Positions 17,595 through 26,141 of a stretch of 64,000 nucleotides of DNA are shown piece after piece. A program made the position numbers and the translations under genes. The stretch is from Suilimivivens sp964402925 (lineage in GTDB: Bacteria > Bacillota > Clostridia > Lachnospirales > Lachnospiraceae). How positions within the stretch are numbered: the first letter of the stretch is position 1; each line of letters opens with the position of its first letter. Location: assembly GCA_964402925.1 (NCBI GenBank), contig CAYOED010000004.1, forward strand, positions 1 through 64,000, read 5' to 3'. The notes beneath the pieces were generated by a model. The model saw only the letters and a program-made list of their open reading frames with translations. It ran no database searches and was not told the DNA's origin.

Positions 17595-18500
17595 CTAACA
17601 CATTTGGTTCATGTAGTCAACAATTTTTTTAACAAATAAATATGCTGTTTTTATGCATTCATTTTTGCTAAAAAAATCTTTATTCCTTATTGCACGTTCG
17701 TCCACGAAATCTTGAAGTTCCCTAAACCGTCTCTCTTTTACAACATCTGAATAGATAAATTCTTTATAAACATAAAGTAACGTAATGAAATCGCATAAAA
17801 ATTTATTGCTCAATTTATTTCTTCTCATAGATTCTCCAATTCCATCTATGTTTGAAACAAATTTTATAATCTTTACTGACGGTTTATTTGTTCCTTTTTG
17901 CAGCTTATTTATTAAACAATTGCTATGGGCTGCTGCATTTCTCAGATCTCTAATAGAATATAATAATTCACTATCTTTCAAGCGAGTCGGATATCTTTCA
18001 ATATAATACTCATATAGCTTAACCATATCCCCAAAAGATATTAATTCTACAAATACCCACGCTGGAAAATATGGATAATATTTCTCTATTAATTCCCTAC
18101 AATATTCACTAGATTTATGCTTCTGTATATTTTGACAGCTTCTCTCGTATTTAGCAATAAATCTTCTTATAATATCATAACCATCTTCTTCTGTATTATC
18201 CTCTATATCTTTTAACAATCTGGTTTTTAGGGCGTGCTCAACATCAAGACACATTTGCAATATTAAGTATCTTAAATGCATATCAATTGTTGACAACTCT
18301 TTCAAGTAGGCAAAATCAAGATTTATGTACTCGCCATTACTTTTACGTTTTTCATAATTTGCCCTGTAAGAAGCTAGCTTCATATAATAATTATTATTTT
18401 GAAGGAATATTTTTGCGTCTTCTTCCTTTACTATACCAAATTTTATCCCCTTAACCTTCATATGCTCTATCAGTTCATCACTGGTCTTAAGCAGCTTCAT
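17595..18500 (-). CDS. Abi_2 (AbiF/AbiD-type) abortive infection protein
   Basis: 301 residues from the ATG after AGAGGGAATTTT; the frame is open 24 codons further upstream without a site. N-terminal KLLKTSDELIEHMKVKGI and the LRNAAAHSN motif (R187 and H192, RxxxxH) are typical of the Abi_2 family, whose HEPN-type fold is linked to RNA cleavage. Such proteins abort phage infection by stopping cell growth. The gene is more AT-rich than its neighbours, stands alone with its own terminator, and lies beside a small HTH gene and a peptide gene, which suggests an acquired defence island. Confidence 0.88.
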   Translation of the reverse strand: MKLLKTSDELIEHMKVKGIKFGIVKEEDAKIFLQNNNYYMKLASYRANYEKRKSNGEYINLDFAYLKELSTIDMHLRYLILQMCLDVEHALKTRLLKDIEDNTEEDGYDIIRRFIAKYERSCQNIQKHKSSEYCRELIEKYYPYFPAWVFVELISFGDMVKLYEYYIERYPTRLKDSELLYSIRDLRNAAAHSNCLINKLQKGTNKPSVKIIKFVSNIDGIGESMRRNKLSNKFLCDFITLLYVYKEFIYSDVVKERRFRELQDFVDERAIRNKDFFSKNECIKTAYLFVKKIVDYMNQMC

Positions 18501-18627
18501 AAAATTCCCTCTTTTTTCTTTTATATCATTATACAACATTAATGACAGCAAAAAAAGACATTTTTCTACCAAAAACCATATTTATAAACGAACCATAATC
18601 AATATACAGCGAACAAATTGTGGATTA

Positions 18628-18837
18628 CTAAAAAGAATCTACATACTCCACAATATCTCCCGGCTGACACTTCAATAACTGGCCCATGGTTGACATATTA
18701 TCCCACGAAACAAGTTCTCCCATTCTGATTTTCTGTATGGTAGCTTCTCCGAAGATTTTTTCTTTTCTCAACCGGTATGTGGAATATCCCTTTTCTTTTA
18801 GTTTTGACAGCACATCCATTTTATATTGTATAGACAT
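18628..18837 (-). CDS. Small XRE/Cro-type helix-turn-helix regulator
   Basis: 69 residues, ATG after GGAAGGAGTGACGTT. The whole protein is one Cro/C1-type HTH domain (STYRLRKEKIFGEATIQKIRMGE is the turn and recognition helix) ending in CQPGDIVEYVD, a common form on mobile elements. It diverges from the 39-residue peptide gene across a 153-base region with GTGTATAT/ATATACAC sites, so it probably represses both. Confidence 0.85.
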   Translation of the reverse strand: MSIQYKMDVLSKLKEKGYSTYRLRKEKIFGEATIQKIRMGELVSWDNMSTMGQLLKCQPGDIVEYVDSF

Positions 18838-18871
18838 AACGTCACTCCTTCCCTTGGAATAAGCATATCAT

Positions 18872-18963
18872 ATATACACCAATTGCCAGTGTATATTTGC
18901 ACAATTTATACACCCAATATTTGTATATGTTATATATTGAAGCACACCTCTTTTAGTGTATAT
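18872..18963. promoter_or_regulatory. Divergent control region with GTGTATA operator sites
   Basis: ATATACAC-9 bases-GTGTATAT (18872-18896) is a perfect inverted repeat. A second, imperfect one (TATACAC, 9 bases, GTATATG) follows at 18907-18929 and a lone GTGTATAT at 18956-18963. The last overlaps the -10 hexamer (TATATT, 18959-18964) of the peptide gene, whose -35 is TTGAAG at 18937-18942 with 16-base spacing. Probable binding sites of the adjacent HTH regulator. Confidence 0.68.
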
Positions 18964-18990
18964 TAATGTCATCAAGAAAGGAAATGAAGA

Positions 18991-19110
18991 ATGCAGATGG
19001 ACAAAAAATTAGGCAAGCTGATTAAAGTGGTTCGAGCACTTACGCAACTTGCCTTGGAAATCGGAGCTCTCATAGCAGTAATTAAAATGATTATAGAGAG
19101 CATCCGATAG
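18991..19110 (+). CDS. Small hydrophobic amphipathic peptide, 39 residues
   Basis: ATG at 18991, preceded by AAGAAAGGAAATGAAG; an ATG two codons later is possible. The product begins with lysines, then has a hydrophobic stretch (ALTQLALEIGALIAVIKMII) and a short charged end (ESIR). It fits one membrane helix or an amphipathic membrane peptide. It has its own promoter, is divergent from the small HTH gene, and is followed by a hairpin. It could be a type I toxin-like peptide, a signalling or haemolysin-like peptide, or a regulated membrane protein; it is not recognised. Confidence 0.65.
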   Translation: MQMDKKLGKLIKVVRALTQLALEIGALIAVIKMIIESIR

Positions 19111-19114
19111 GTGC

Positions 19115-19136
19115 AAGGGGAGGGAAATCTCCCCTT
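19115..19136 (+). terminator. Hairpin after the 39-residue peptide gene
   Basis: AAGGGGAG and CTCCCCTT pair perfectly over GGAAAT, five bases after the stop codon. The downstream tract is A-rich, not U-rich, so termination is less sure. Confidence 0.55.
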
Positions 19137-19225
19137 CTAAAAAAATAACATAGTCTATCTGTAAAATCAATATGATAAAGAATATTGTTCTATCTTGTTA
19201 TTACCAAAATAATTTTTTTGAATAA

Positions 19226-19249
19226 TATGCAACAGCAACATGTGCTGCC
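19226..19249. repeat. 24-base repeat, copy 2
   Basis: Matches 17271-17294 at 22 of 24 positions. It lies about 70 bases before the start of the LysM-GH18 gene. Confidence 0.6.
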
Positions 19250-19320
19250 TGATTCTGTAACATTCAAAATCAAATAATATTTTTTTGCATATAATAAATA
19301 AAAATACAGCAGGATTTTAT

Positions 19321-20460
19321 ATGGAAATATATGTGGTAAAAGAAGGTGATACCGTAGATTCCATAGCAGACAATTTTGGAATTTCGGCAGCATCCATTAT
19401 CTTTAATAATCAACTGTTCTATCCTTATGCGCTTGCCATTGGTCAGGCATTGCTTTTATCTGTAGGAAACACCTCACCCCGTTCCTATTCAGCTTATGTC
19501 AACGGGTATGCTTATCCCTTTATCAGACAGGATGTCCTTGACGATACTCTGCCATACCTTACTTCGCTGTCTGTATTTTCTTATGGTTTTACGACAGAAG
19601 GGGAACTGGTTCCTCCGGAAGTTGACGACACTTTTATGATCCGTTCTGCCCTTATGGAAGGTGTACGTCCGTTCCTTACCCTCACTCCCTTCGGACCCGA
19701 CGGCAATTTTAACAATTTACTGATTTCCACTCTGGTAAATAACGAAGAAGTAAAAAGCAATCTCCTCTCCAATCTTCTTTCCACCCTTTCAGAAAAAGGA
19801 TTTCAGGGAGTCGATATCGACTTTGAATACATTCTGCCCGAAGACCGGATTCCTTTCGCCGACTTTGTGGCAGATACTAGAGATTATCTTGCTCCCTATG
19901 GATATCACGTATCAGTCGCCCTTGCCCCTAAAACTTCCGATACACAGAGCGGGCTGCTCTATGCCGGAAAGGATTATAGGCTGCTCGGCGAGGCGGCAGA
20001 CAGTGTGCTGCTTATGACGTACGAATGGGGTTACACATACGGGCCGCCCATGGCTGTCGCGCCCATCAATAAAGTCCGGGAAGTCGTCGATTATGCCGTC
20101 ACCCGCATTAATCCATCCAAAATCGATCTTGGCATTCCCAACTATGGCTATGATTGGACCCTGCCTTATGTAAGGGGTACTTCCAAAGCACAGACCATCG
20201 GTAATCTGGAAGCTGTTCAGATTGCCATAGACGCAGGCGTCGCCATTCAATTTGATGAAACCGCCATGTCCCCTCATTTTCAATATGAGAAGGACGGACT
20301 GCTTCATGAAGTATGGTTTGAGGACGTGAGAAGCTATCGTGAAAAATTTTCACTCCTGCCAATCTACTCTCTGCGCGGTATGGGCTATTGGCAGATTATG
20401 CGATTTTTCCGCCCCAACTGGCTGCTTCTCGAAGATACATTTCAAATCAAGAAGGGGTGA
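19321..20460 (+). CDS. LysM-GH18 glycoside hydrolase (YaaH/SleL-like)
   Basis: 379 residues from the ATG after AGGATTTTAT. One LysM module (about 1-48, IYVVKEGDTVDSIADNFG) precedes a glycoside hydrolase family 18 domain with the catalytic DxDxE signature intact (GVDIDFE, E169). YaaH/SleL proteins cleave muramic-delta-lactam-containing spore cortex during germination, which implies a spore former. There is no signal peptide, as in spore-associated members. A terminator follows. Confidence 0.9.
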   Translation: MEIYVVKEGDTVDSIADNFGISAASIIFNNQLFYPYALAIGQALLLSVGNTSPRSYSAYVNGYAYPFIRQDVLDDTLPYLTSLSVFSYGFTTEGELVPPEVDDTFMIRSALMEGVRPFLTLTPFGPDGNFNNLLISTLVNNEEVKSNLLSNLLSTLSEKGFQGVDIDFEYILPEDRIPFADFVADTRDYLAPYGYHVSVALAPKTSDTQSGLLYAGKDYRLLGEAADSVLLMTYEWGYTYGPPMAVAPINKVREVVDYAVTRINPSKIDLGIPNYGYDWTLPYVRGTSKAQTIGNLEAVQIAIDAGVAIQFDETAMSPHFQYEKDGLLHEVWFEDVRSYREKFSLLPIYSLRGMGYWQIMRFFRPNWLLLEDTFQIKKG

Positions 20461-20478
20461 ATTCCACACCCCTTCTTT
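20449..20478 (+). terminator. Terminator after the LysM-GH18 gene
   Basis: AAGAAGGGGTG pairs with CACCCCTTCTT and overlaps the stop codon. It sits between convergent genes and can serve both strands. Confidence 0.8.
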
Positions 20479-20487
20479 GTCTATGCC

Positions 20488-21480
20488 TTAATTCACTTTA
20501 ATTCCTTCATCAACCGTGTCATTTTTTACCACGCCAAAGCTGGATAATACCCAGTCATATGCGCCTGTTGTGACAACGCTTCCGCAGTATTCGCATTCTC
20601 CAAAGGACGTGCCTTTAAGCGGTGCACCGCAGTTAGGGCATACAAAGCCTCTGTCTGCTTCTTTAGCACTTCTGGACTTAGCGTCCGTAGAACGCATAAA
20701 GGTCATCTTATACCGTAGATTCCATCTGGTCGTCTTATCACCCAAGATAATCTCTCCGGTAGCTTCCTTGACCTGATAATCGATCATGCTCGCCGCTAGG
20801 TAAATCGTAAGATATTCGTACTCTCTATCCCTTCTGTAGGAGGTCAGATATGCTGTATTGATACTGATTCTTTCAAGATGGTTTACAATGCCCTCCTCAA
20901 TCTTTTCCTGAATCTGGCGGTTCGTCTGCTGGTACAGATTCTGATGCAGCACACCTCTTACAGGACCAAGGTCACGCTTCTCCCAGGCTGATTGAATATC
21001 CATGTATACCTGCCTTGCAAAAGAAAGAAAATCCGGCGCCGTAAAAAATGCATCTCTTTCCTGAATGATTCTGCTGATTTCATCCGTACGATCCGGCAAG
21101 GTCTTTTGGGATCTGCCCACAGTGGACGACTGCCGGGGTCTGTGCTTCACAGCCAAAATCCGTATAAAAATCATCAAAATGCCAAACGCAAAGAAAATAA
21201 CTTCCGAAACAATAAAAATCGTACCCACATTACCATTGTGATGTGTGCTGACAGTAAATCCGTCCCCATGAACATCAACCTCCCATTCACTGTCCCAATC
21301 GCTATCCCAATCGCTGTCCCAATCACTGCTGTCGCTGCTGTAATCACTGCCGGAATCACTATAATCATTAAAATCGCCAAATCCTGCCCTTGCATCCAGC
21401 TTAAAGACTGATATAAAGATAACAACAAGCGTCATTGCTGTCATAACGCATATTCCAATTCTTTGTTTTCCTTTGTTCAT
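20488..21480 (-). CDS. Membrane protein with Tim44-like domain and zinc ribbon
   Basis: 330 residues from the ATG after GAGAGGGAAA. A signal-like hydrophobic segment (about 8-26) is followed by a low-complexity acidic repeat (SDWDSDWDSDWDSEW), a second membrane segment (about 88-112) and a Tim44-like fold (about 150-265). The C-terminal part has a two-pair zinc ribbon (CPNCGAPL...CEYCGSV). Bacterial Tim44-like membrane proteins of this layout are widespread in Firmicutes; their role is unknown. Confidence 0.82.
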   Translation of the reverse strand: MNKGKQRIGICVMTAMTLVVIFISVFKLDARAGFGDFNDYSDSGSDYSSDSSDWDSDWDSDWDSEWEVDVHGDGFTVSTHHNGNVGTIFIVSEVIFFAFGILMIFIRILAVKHRPRQSSTVGRSQKTLPDRTDEISRIIQERDAFFTAPDFLSFARQVYMDIQSAWEKRDLGPVRGVLHQNLYQQTNRQIQEKIEEGIVNHLERISINTAYLTSYRRDREYEYLTIYLAASMIDYQVKEATGEIILGDKTTRWNLRYKMTFMRSTDAKSRSAKEADRGFVCPNCGAPLKGTSFGECEYCGSVVTTGAYDWVLSSFGVVKNDTVDEGIKVN

Positions 21481-21679
21481 TTTCCCTCTCGCCTTTGACT
21501 TTACAAACTCTTCTGATTTTAATTGCAAACACATAAAAAATTATAACATAACCTATGCGGTTTGTGTAAGCTAACTAAAATACTTTTAATATTTTCCCAA
21601 TTTGCTTTTGTGTTCCCGATGCATCCAAATTCGAGGCTGGCGAATTTTTATAAATCTTTCCCCGGGATTATCAATCGTG

Positions 21680-22501
21680 TTACTCCATAAACTGGGAATT
21701 ATCCGCTTGGTTTAGCTGAATCCGATTAATTCCTAAGATATTCCGCGAAGAGATATACATAAAATTATTTTCGATATGTGTACACCCTGATAACTTCAGC
21801 GGAGTATGAATCACTTTTATTTTCTCTAATGTATCCTTATTCCAAAGGGCAATCTCTGAGCAAGGGTACGAAACTGTTACCAACATATCCCCACATATCC
21901 CTGCGCAATCAAACATTTTCTTATGTGCATTTTTCGCTGAAACCTTAGCTTCAAAACTTTCCATACTAATTTTGAATAGTTTTCCATCGTGACTCGCGGC
22001 ATATAGAGTTCCTCCAGCGATATGCAGACTACCGATGTTTTTCTTCCCCAAATTAAGATTTTTTTCAATGGAAAGAGTAGATTTATCCAACAACAGCAAT
22101 TTTCCGTCCACTGTTCCGGCTAGCAAATATTGATTACAGGTTTTTATGCTCCACATACTGCTTCCGGAAATAAAAAACTCTCTCATCTGATATGATTGCT
22201 TGTCAAGGGTAATGATTTTGCCATTTCGGATAGAACAATAAACAGCGTCATCGTCAACTGCTATCCCGCATATATCGGAACTTAAATCATGGCCCAACCG
22301 CCATTTGCCAAGCAGCTCATAACTCTTTTTATTTAACACATAAAGTGTGCAAAAATCATATATGTAAATGTGTTCATCATCTGCAATCAGTTTTCTTGAC
22401 AATCCTTCTTTCTCAAAAACTGTTCTTTGGCAGATAATATCGTGGGAATATTTATCAATTTTAAGCAAATCGTTCTCAAAAATGTCAGGAACAGATGCCA
22501 T
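21680..22501 (-). CDS. Beta-propeller (WD40/PQQ-like repeat) protein
   Basis: 273 residues if it starts at the ATG after GCAGGTGT; a frame nine codons longer exists without a ribosome site. It has repeated blades of about 40 residues such as SGSSMWSIKTCNQYLLAGTVDGKLLLLDKST and IGSLHIAGGTLYAASHDGKLFKISM. No signal peptide or catalytic site, so a cytoplasmic scaffold is likely. It is divergent from an AraC-family regulator with 47 bases between the starts, which suggests shared control. Confidence 0.78.
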   Translation of the reverse strand: MASVPDIFENDLLKIDKYSHDIICQRTVFEKEGLSRKLIADDEHIYIYDFCTLYVLNKKSYELLGKWRLGHDLSSDICGIAVDDDAVYCSIRNGKIITLDKQSYQMREFFISGSSMWSIKTCNQYLLAGTVDGKLLLLDKSTLSIEKNLNLGKKNIGSLHIAGGTLYAASHDGKLFKISMESFEAKVSAKNAHKKMFDCAGICGDMLVTVSYPCSEIALWNKDTLEKIKVIHTPLKLSGCTHIENNFMYISSRNILGINRIQLNQADNSQFME

Positions 22502-22548
22502 ACACCTGCTAAAATTACACTGTAACATGAAGCGAAAGGAAAATCACG

Positions 22549-23442
22549 ATGGAATGGATCATTTGCATTAAGAGTGCGATAAACTACATAGAGAATCATC
22601 TGCTTGATATCCAAGACCCGAAAGAAGTCGCTGATTATGTTCATATTTCCCCCATGTATCTGCAAAGAGGATTTCAAATCATGACCGGATATTCTATTAG
22701 TGAATATATCAGAAACCGAAGACTCTATCACTCGGCGCTAGAGCTTGCAGAGAGCAAAGAGAAAATCATCGATATCGCATATAAATACGGATATGAAACT
22801 CCTGAAAGCTTTACGAAAGCATTCACTCGTTTTCATGGCGCCACCCCATCCGAGGTTCGTAAAAACCGGCACCTCATGAAACCCTTTCACCCACTAAGAA
22901 TAAGTATTGTAATTCAAGGAGGAGAAAAAATGGATTTTACAGTTGAGAAAATGGCAGGTTTTAGAATTATTGGTTTTTCAAAGGAGTTTTCCTTTGAGAA
23001 CTCCCAAGAGGAAATTCCCAAGTTCTGGGATGAAATTTACGAAAAGTACAGTCAGGGTCTTTTCACAGAAAATACACCCGCAAATGAAATTGAGCAAGCC
23101 GTATATGACAATCGTATTGGTGAATTTGGTGTATGCATTGATGATATCGGCAAAGACGGAAAATTTCTCTACATGATTGCCGGAAGGTATATGGGAGGAG
23201 AGATTCCTCCCGGACTGGAAATATATGATTTACCTGATTCAGAATGGGCAAAATTTAAATGTGTGGGCGCAATGCCTGACGCAATTCAGACGGTTAATGC
23301 GCAGATTTGGAAAGAGTGGCTTCCGGGAAACGCAGAATATGAATTGGCAGGCAAATATAATATTGAATGGTACTCTAATTCAGGAAACATGACAGATGCT
23401 GATTATCAGAGTGAAGTATGGATTCCCATAAACAAGAAATAA
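22549..23442 (+). CDS. AraC-family regulator with GyrI-like effector-binding domain
   Basis: 297 residues, ATG after AAAGGAAAATCACG. The N-terminal about 110 residues are two AraC helix-turn-helix motifs (DPKEVADYVHISPMYLQRGF; IIDIAYKYGYETPESFTKAF). The C-terminal about 165 residues are a GyrI-like/SOUL-type small-molecule binding domain (MDFTVEKMAGFRIIGFSKEF...), the Rob/BmrR-like layout. It probably responds to drugs or other hydrophobic ligands. Confidence 0.93.
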   Translation: MEWIICIKSAINYIENHLLDIQDPKEVADYVHISPMYLQRGFQIMTGYSISEYIRNRRLYHSALELAESKEKIIDIAYKYGYETPESFTKAFTRFHGATPSEVRKNRHLMKPFHPLRISIVIQGGEKMDFTVEKMAGFRIIGFSKEFSFENSQEEIPKFWDEIYEKYSQGLFTENTPANEIEQAVYDNRIGEFGVCIDDIGKDGKFLYMIAGRYMGGEIPPGLEIYDLPDSEWAKFKCVGAMPDAIQTVNAQIWKEWLPGNAEYELAGKYNIEWYSNSGNMTDADYQSEVWIPINKK

Positions 23443-23458
23443 AAAGAGAAATTCCTAT

Positions 23459-23502
23459 GGATGAAAGAAGGGAGAAAATTTCTTCCCTTCTTTCATCCTT
23501 TT
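23459..23502. terminator. Bidirectional terminator between AraC regulator and dipeptidase genes
   Basis: GGATGAAAGAAGGGA and TCCCTTCTTTCATCC pair perfectly over ten bases, with TTTT on the plus strand. The dipeptidase stop codon lies inside the stem. Confidence 0.88.
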
Positions 23503-24542
23503 GTCAGAATATTAATAAAATATCGGATAAAGTTTCCTCCCATAATGCGCTTAACATCCTCAATGTCCATCCCCCTCTGAAGCAGGGCAGCACTTACCAG
23601 CGGTACCTGCCCATGATGCAGAAGGCAGTCATCCCTGTCCGTATAGCATTCGCCTTTCAGCGCAGCTCTTGCCTGGTCGTAGGAATCGCACAGATCAAAT
23701 CCATATCCCACATGCTCTGCTCCTACTCTTTCTACTTCATACTCTATGTGCCGGCAGAGCATTTCCAGATGATTGCCGTCAAGGGAACCTGCAATATACT
23801 TGCATCCGTTCATGCCCATGATTCCTCCCTGCCGTGCAAGGGCGTCCATCTGCTCATCGGTCAGATTACGAAAACTGTCATAAACATGCCGGCTGCCGGA
23901 GTGGGTTGCAATAAAACTTCTGCGCGCCGTCCGGCACACATCCTTAAATCCCTCATCATTCAAATGACTCACGTCAAGGAACATAGACAATTCCTCCAGT
24001 TTCCTCACTGCTTCCTTTCCTGCCCTCGTCAATCCTCCAGGTATTTGTCTGTGTTCCAATGCCTTGCAGCATCCCACTGCCAGCGCATTTGCTCTGCTCC
24101 ATGTAAGGGATGCCCCTCTCACACCCAGACGATACAATTCATCTATTTTTTCAAGTTCCTCGCCTATACAGTCCAGCCCTTCCATGTAAAGCAGTATACC
24201 GATCTTCTTTTCCTCCAGCGCTCTTGCTATGTCCTCTCCGCTCCTAACCAGCAAGACTTCCTTTAATTCCTTTACATCCTCCGTCAGCGCCCCAATCTGC
24301 CGAAGCGCATTCTCCCATCCCCGTTCCAGATTTCCGTTTTCCACATAAACAGAAGAAACCACGAGCCTTATCCCCGCCGTTTGAAAGTGAGGCAGGTAAT
24401 AACGCTTTACAATATCTCTTTCCCCTGCCTGATTCCTTAAAAGAATTTCGCCTGCCAGATCCAGATGTGCATCTACTGTCGGATTTTCCTTGTGCAGTTC
24501 CATCGCCTGCCTTATGTACTGTTCTGATATTCTGATATCCAT
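23493..24542 (-). CDS. Membrane dipeptidase family (M19) zinc peptidase
   Basis: 349 residues, ATG after TAGGAGGCAAT. The renal dipeptidase signatures are visible: PTVDAHLDLA (zinc ligands), LYMEGLDCIG, SMFLDVSHLNDEGF and IATHSGSRHV. The family hydrolyses dipeptides, some D-amino-acid containing, in the cytoplasm of bacteria. It is a single-gene unit. Confidence 0.92.
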   Translation of the reverse strand: MDIRISEQYIRQAMELHKENPTVDAHLDLAGEILLRNQAGERDIVKRYYLPHFQTAGIRLVVSSVYVENGNLERGWENALRQIGALTEDVKELKEVLLVRSGEDIARALEEKKIGILLYMEGLDCIGEELEKIDELYRLGVRGASLTWSRANALAVGCCKALEHRQIPGGLTRAGKEAVRKLEELSMFLDVSHLNDEGFKDVCRTARRSFIATHSGSRHVYDSFRNLTDEQMDALARQGGIMGMNGCKYIAGSLDGNHLEMLCRHIEYEVERVGAEHVGYGFDLCDSYDQARAALKGECYTDRDDCLLHHGQVPLVSAALLQRGMDIEDVKRIMGGNFIRYFINILTKG

Positions 24543-24600
24543 ATTGCCTCCTAAAGATACGCTCTGTTACATGCTGTCCCTTTAAGGACAACATTCAGAA

Positions 24601-24629
24601 AAGGTGTACCGGGAGTCCCGGCACACCTT
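24601..24629 (-). terminator. Terminator of pseB
   Basis: Minus strand: AAGGTGTGCCGGGA and TCCCGGTACACCTT pair with one mismatch, followed by TTTC. It lies about 75 bases after the pseB stop codon. Confidence 0.7.
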
Positions 24630-24702
24630 ATTTTCTCTTTACTTCACTATATACAGTAACCTGTCATTTCGTTACTATCAAGCCTCACCAAAGCACGGCT
24701 TT

Positions 24703-25701
24703 TTATTTCTCAAGTTCAACATTCTTAAGCAGCTCCCTGATGTCCTCCACACTGAGCCATTCTTTGTTGTTGCCGGAACTGTAAGAAAATCCGTCTTCAA
24801 CCTTGTTACCGCTTAAGTTGATCTTTTGCTTATCATTCCACACCACCTGCGGATATACGATAAAATGCTTGTCATATTCGTAAGTAGTCGCGGAATCTTC
24901 CACTGTCACCATGATTTCATGCAGCTTTTCACCGGGACGGATGCCTATTTCCGGCATCTTACATCCGGGCAGCATCGCCTGCGCCAAATCCGTCACCTTA
25001 AAGGAAGGTATCTTGCTGATAAAGGTCTCTCCTCCTGTTGCCTCTTCCAGCGCCTTGATAACCAGTTCCACACCCTGGGTCAGGCTGATCCAGAAACGGG
25101 TCATACGGTAATCTGTAATCGGAAGTTCTGTCCCGCCATTTTTGATGATGTTCTGGAACACGGGAATAATAGACCCCCGGCTCCCTGCCACATTACCGTA
25201 ACGGACGATGGAGAAATTGATGTCCTTGGCACCCGCATATGCATTGGCTGCAATGAACAATTTATCCGATACCAGTTTTGTGCCGCCGTAAAGATTGACC
25301 GGATTTACCGCCTTATCTGTGGAAAGCGCCACCACTTTCTTCACACCTGTATCCAGCGCTGCGTCAATCACGTTCTGAGCGCCGTGAATATTGGTCTTGA
25401 TTGCCTCATTGGGATTGTACTCACAAGCCGGCACCTGTTTCAATGCCGCCGCATGAATGACATAATCTACTCCCTCAAAAGCTCTTCTTAATCTTTCTTT
25501 ATCTCTCACATCACCGATAAAAAATCTGAGTTTGTCCTTATATTCCTTAAACTCGTTCTCCATCATGAACTGCTTGAACTCGTCTCTGGAATAGATAATG
25601 ATCTTCTTCGGGTCATAATTTGTAAGTACATATTTTGTAAAACATTTGCCGAAAGAACCAGTTCCACCGGTTATAAGAATCGTTTTATTATCCAACAACA
25701 T
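24703..25701 (-). CDS. pseB: UDP-N-acetylglucosamine 4,6-dehydratase (inverting), PseB type
   Basis: 332 residues from the ATG after GGAGGAATTTTC. The NAD-binding TGGTGSFG, the KKIIIYSRDEFKQ motif peculiar to PseB/FlaA1-like enzymes, and the catalytic LYGGTK (YxxxK) are present. It removes water and inverts C5 of UDP-GlcNAc, the first step to pseudaminic acid and related 6-deoxy sugars. No pseC or later pathway genes are beside it. It may feed the exopolysaccharide operon, but this is inference. Confidence 0.92.
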   Translation of the reverse strand: MLLDNKTILITGGTGSFGKCFTKYVLTNYDPKKIIIYSRDEFKQFMMENEFKEYKDKLRFFIGDVRDKERLRRAFEGVDYVIHAAALKQVPACEYNPNEAIKTNIHGAQNVIDAALDTGVKKVVALSTDKAVNPVNLYGGTKLVSDKLFIAANAYAGAKDINFSIVRYGNVAGSRGSIIPVFQNIIKNGGTELPITDYRMTRFWISLTQGVELVIKALEEATGGETFISKIPSFKVTDLAQAMLPGCKMPEIGIRPGEKLHEIMVTVEDSATTYEYDKHFIVYPQVVWNDKQKINLSGNKVEDGFSYSSGNNKEWLSVEDIRELLKNVELEK

Positions 25702-25859
25702 GAAAATTCCTCCACTGATTTTGTGATTTGCAGGGTGAATGCCCTGTGCGAATCCCCTAAATATCACTGTTTCCACCCTTTCCGAACATCATACCATAAA
25801 TCAGGGATTACAGCAAATTTTTTAATACAATATCTAAAAAACAGCTAAAATAAGAGACG

Positions 25860-26141
25860 CTACCTTGCGAACAAGTCTGCATGCGTTCCGGTCCGTGAAG
25901 CCGTCAATATCAATTGTTCTTTATCCTTAGCATAAATCAGAAGCCAATCTGGCAAAATATGACATTCACGAAATCCTTCATAATTTCCAATCAGCCCATG
26001 GTCCCGGTATCGTTCATCAAGTGGCTGCTCTTTCAGGAGCAAATCAATGACTTCTTCCAACAGTCCTATGTCATAACCCCTCTTCTTTACACGCTTATAG
26101 TCCTTACGGAATTGCCCGGTAGTTACTAATTCTAACATCAC
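25860..26141 (-). CDS. yafQ: YafQ/RelE-family mRNA interferase toxin
   Basis: 93 residues. The sequence TTGQFRKDYKRVKKRGYD, DHGLIGNYEGFRECHILPDWLLIYA and a C-terminal TASRTGTHADLF match the YafQ branch of the RelE superfamily, which cuts mRNA on the ribosome; the histidine and aspartate of the active region appear kept. It overlaps the antitoxin gene by four bases (ATGA), so it is translationally coupled. Confidence 0.93.
   Translation of the reverse strand: MMLELVTTGQFRKDYKRVKKRGYDIGLLEEVIDLLLKEQPLDERYRDHGLIGNYEGFRECHILPDWLLIYAKDKEQLILTASRTGTHADLFAR

Noticed and set aside
23418..24266. 282-codon plus-strand frame over the dipeptidase gene
   Set aside because: Shadow frame; the minus-strand M19 peptidase has all family motifs and a ribosome site.
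24826..25491. 221-codon plus-strand frame over pseB
   Set aside because: Shadow of pseB in the opposite strand with no recognisable protein features.
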